Positions 62,601 to 64,000 of a DNA stretch of 64,000 nucleotides are shown piece after piece (the first letter of the stretch is position 1; each line of letters begins with the position of its first letter). The DNA is from Anastatus disparis (lineage: Eukaryota; Arthropoda; Insecta; Hymenoptera; Eupelmidae): assembly GCA_017163975.1 (NCBI GenBank), contig JAFFSR010000243.1, forward strand, positions 2,170,001 to 2,234,000. Direction: 5' to 3'. The notes beneath the pieces were generated by a model that worked only from the letters and a program-made list of their open reading frames with translations, was not told where the DNA came from and ran no database searches. Both the position numbers and the translations under genes were made by a program.

Positions 62601-63786
62601 TGTAACGGTTATTTTGCCCGTTACAAAAATAGAATTAGCTTTTAATTTAATGTAAACTTTAGCTAAGTCCTTAAATTTTACTATATGCAGAGTTGCTGAA
62701 ATTTGTAAGAATTTCACTAAATATTATACAGCGAACTCCGATTGTGCTAGCTAATCAATCCTATTGATAAACGACAAAATCATATCTGATATACTCGTCG
62801 CTTGCTGCACGCACTGCGTCTCTCTCTCTCTCTCTTACCTGATCGAGAGACGCGTGGCCGGTAGCGCAGTTTTCCTTCGTGAGGCAGGTTCCAAAATACG
62901 TTATATTAAAATATATGATATTACGTTATTAAATAATTTATAACTGCTCACAAGGACCGCGGAGGCGTCGGAGTAAGCAACGGGAAATATATATTTTATG
63001 TTAAATATAATCAGGCAATATAAATTAATTGAAAGCACGATTTAATAGAAAAGAATCAATTTATTACAAAAAAAATATAAATATAATCAAGATAAAATGT
63101 GAACTAAATGAGAATGAAATTGAATAATATATAAAAAGTAATATACGCGTCTATTGAGAGAGTGAGCAAAGGGAGGGCGCGTTGCGAACTAAATGATCCT
63201 CGCTTATGACGCTGATCGGTTATATAACCGATGATACAATATACCTGAACAAGTATCTCTCGAGGAAGAGATACTTGGATATCGCACGGTATAATTATAC
63301 TTACAATAACGCACTGGCCAGCTTACACTAATTACCTACGTGCACGTAGACGCCGCTCGCCCGTTATCGAAACTTCTCACCTGTACGTAACCAATACGTA
63401 AATGCTCTGGAGTAGATCGGTGGAACACGTCTCTTCCCGATCCTTGAATTCCGCTGAGCTCTGCCAACGTGGTTGCCTGGACGTAGATCGGTGGAATCCT
63501 ATGTACGTCGATCAACGTATTTGTTGGCACTTAATGGCTGACCGCTAAGACGCGCGAAAAGCGGTCAAGCAAAACTCTACAGAAAGAATTTCTGAGAGTT
63601 GCAACTAGCCAATCTGATATAATACGCTAGTCGATATAAATTAACGACTTTTATTTAAGACAACGTTCCGCGCTATCAGTTGCGAACTCAGTCTAACGTA
63701 TTATACGACCACGTGGCGAAATTCTCTAATGAGCACAGCGCGGCTTAGGTTTCGTGCTAACGCAATGGTAGCCGGAAACTCTCTCG
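62601..63786 (-). mobile_element. Inverted LTR (copy 3) inserted in gag
   Basis: Its 3' end (TGTAACGGTTATTTTGCCC read on plus) begins exactly at 62601 inside gag. It matches the reverse complement of 58739-59911, so about 155 bp of its 5' end are missing at the right border. It carries an empty TTAA at 62647-62650 where copy 1 holds MITE M1. The right junction at about 63786 leads into non-LTR sequence. Confidence 0.85.
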
Positions 63787-64000
63787 AAGTACCTACCGTT
63801 CCCGGTGAGGCTGATGAGACCTCAGAACCTTCTACTAGAAAGGTGTTAGCTAAAAATTTACCTGTAGACTCAGTAGAAGTACAAGTTGAGTCTCACACTT
63901 GTCCAGTTAAGACAAGTGAACAGGTAGAGCTAAATCAGCCAGTAATCGATGATGAAGCTCGATGGTGGCTCCCGGTAGTGATCGGAGATTACCGAATAAG
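63765..64000 (+). CDS. Open coding-like stretch running off the window, unknown
   Basis: A frame from ATG 63765 (the first few codons lie in the LTR end) stays open for 78 codons to the window edge. It contains EVPTVPGEADETSEPSTRK and, near the end, DDEARWWLPVVIGDYRI. Base composition is balanced, unlike the surrounding DNA, and all in-frame codons are ordinary. It could be downstream gag or pol sequence of a retrotransposon or an exon of another gene. The true start is unknown. No domain is recognised. Confidence 0.4.
   Translation, partial: MVAGNSLEVPTVPGEADETSEPSTRKVLAKNLPVDSVEVQVESHTCPVKTSEQVELNQPVIDDEARWWLPVVIGDYRI

Larger units (their letters stand above)
58585..64000 (+). mobile_element. 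Gypsy-type LTR retrotransposon, 5' part
   Basis: Complete 5' LTR (58585-59911), tRNA-Lys-type primer site (59915-59926), leader and gag start are present. gag is broken at 62600 by an inverted LTR of the same family. No protease, RT or integrase is recognisable before the window ends. Whether sequence after 63787 belongs to this element is unknown. The internal features are listed separately. Confidence 0.7.

Noticed and set aside
62136..62717. Minus-strand frames opposite gag
   Set aside because: They are shadows of the gag coding strand and of the inverted LTR.
58991..63530. A 64-codon conserved ORF in two copies
   Set aside because: Both copies lie inside LTRs of one family; the likeness is explained by LTR homology.

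Overview
This window reads as arthropod, most likely insect, nuclear DNA. It is very AT-rich and I find no intact host gene. It holds a decayed non-LTR retrotransposon, a Tc1/mariner transposase fragment, a Helitron with a C48-type protease gene, Gypsy-type LTR elements with a tRNA-Lys primer site, a tRNA-derived SINE, many palindromic MITEs and several satellites. An ant or parasitoid wasp would fit, but nothing here is diagnostic. The region looks like a nested transposon graveyard or heterochromatin.

Layout. 0.26-2.9 kb: broken LINE on the minus strand. 3.4-4.5 kb: partial LTR carrying a TTAA-flanked palindromic MITE. 4.6-6.3 kb: a 1.04-kb repeat arm (A) containing a second MITE, followed by a mariner-type transposase pseudogene to 6.76 kb. 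7.2-8.5 kb: tandem copies of a 769-bp repeat (R). 8.7-12.1 kb: one MITE, then gene-free AT-rich DNA. 12.3-14.1 kb: a 1.8-kb repeat-filled insertion (S1). 14.3-16.8 kb: two large palindromes in (TA)n, one with a SINE. 17.1-23.1 kb: dead Helitron. 23.2-24.5 kb: three minisatellites. 24.5-54.2 kb: a third R copy split by a 29.2-kb insertion (X) with 467-bp terminal inverted repeats and a 3-bp target duplication. Inside X lie a small inverted-repeat element with an orphan ORF, a GC-richer promoter-like block, S-type repeat-filled elements (including the 16.6-kb S3 with a 153-bp satellite), an LTR-like block and more MITEs. 55.1-56.1 kb: inverted copy of arm A. 56.3-57.1 kb: copies of the 12-15 kb repeats. 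58.6-62.6 kb: 5' half of a Gypsy-type retrotransposon (LTR, primer site, gag) whose gag is broken by an inverted LTR of the same family. 63.8 kb to the end: an open coding-like stretch.

The two strongest observations rest on empty-site comparisons inside this window. First, X (24876-54099) moved as a unit into repeat R, because its two flanks rejoin to give the uninterrupted R sequence at 8085. Second, S1 (12320-14128) is a precise insertion, because the same flanks are contiguous near 56463. S1 shares CCCACACAGCATG-type ends with the ends of S3 and with single ends at 31607 and 52000. This points to a family of elements bounded by short inverted ends and filled with tandem arrays of palindromic 10-mers, one of which has grown into a satellite of roughly 95 units with higher-order structure. 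I cannot assign this family to a known transposon superfamily.

No set of genes here works as a pathway. The coding remnants are parts of mobile elements, and all recognisable ones are broken by stops, frameshifts, deletions or insertions.
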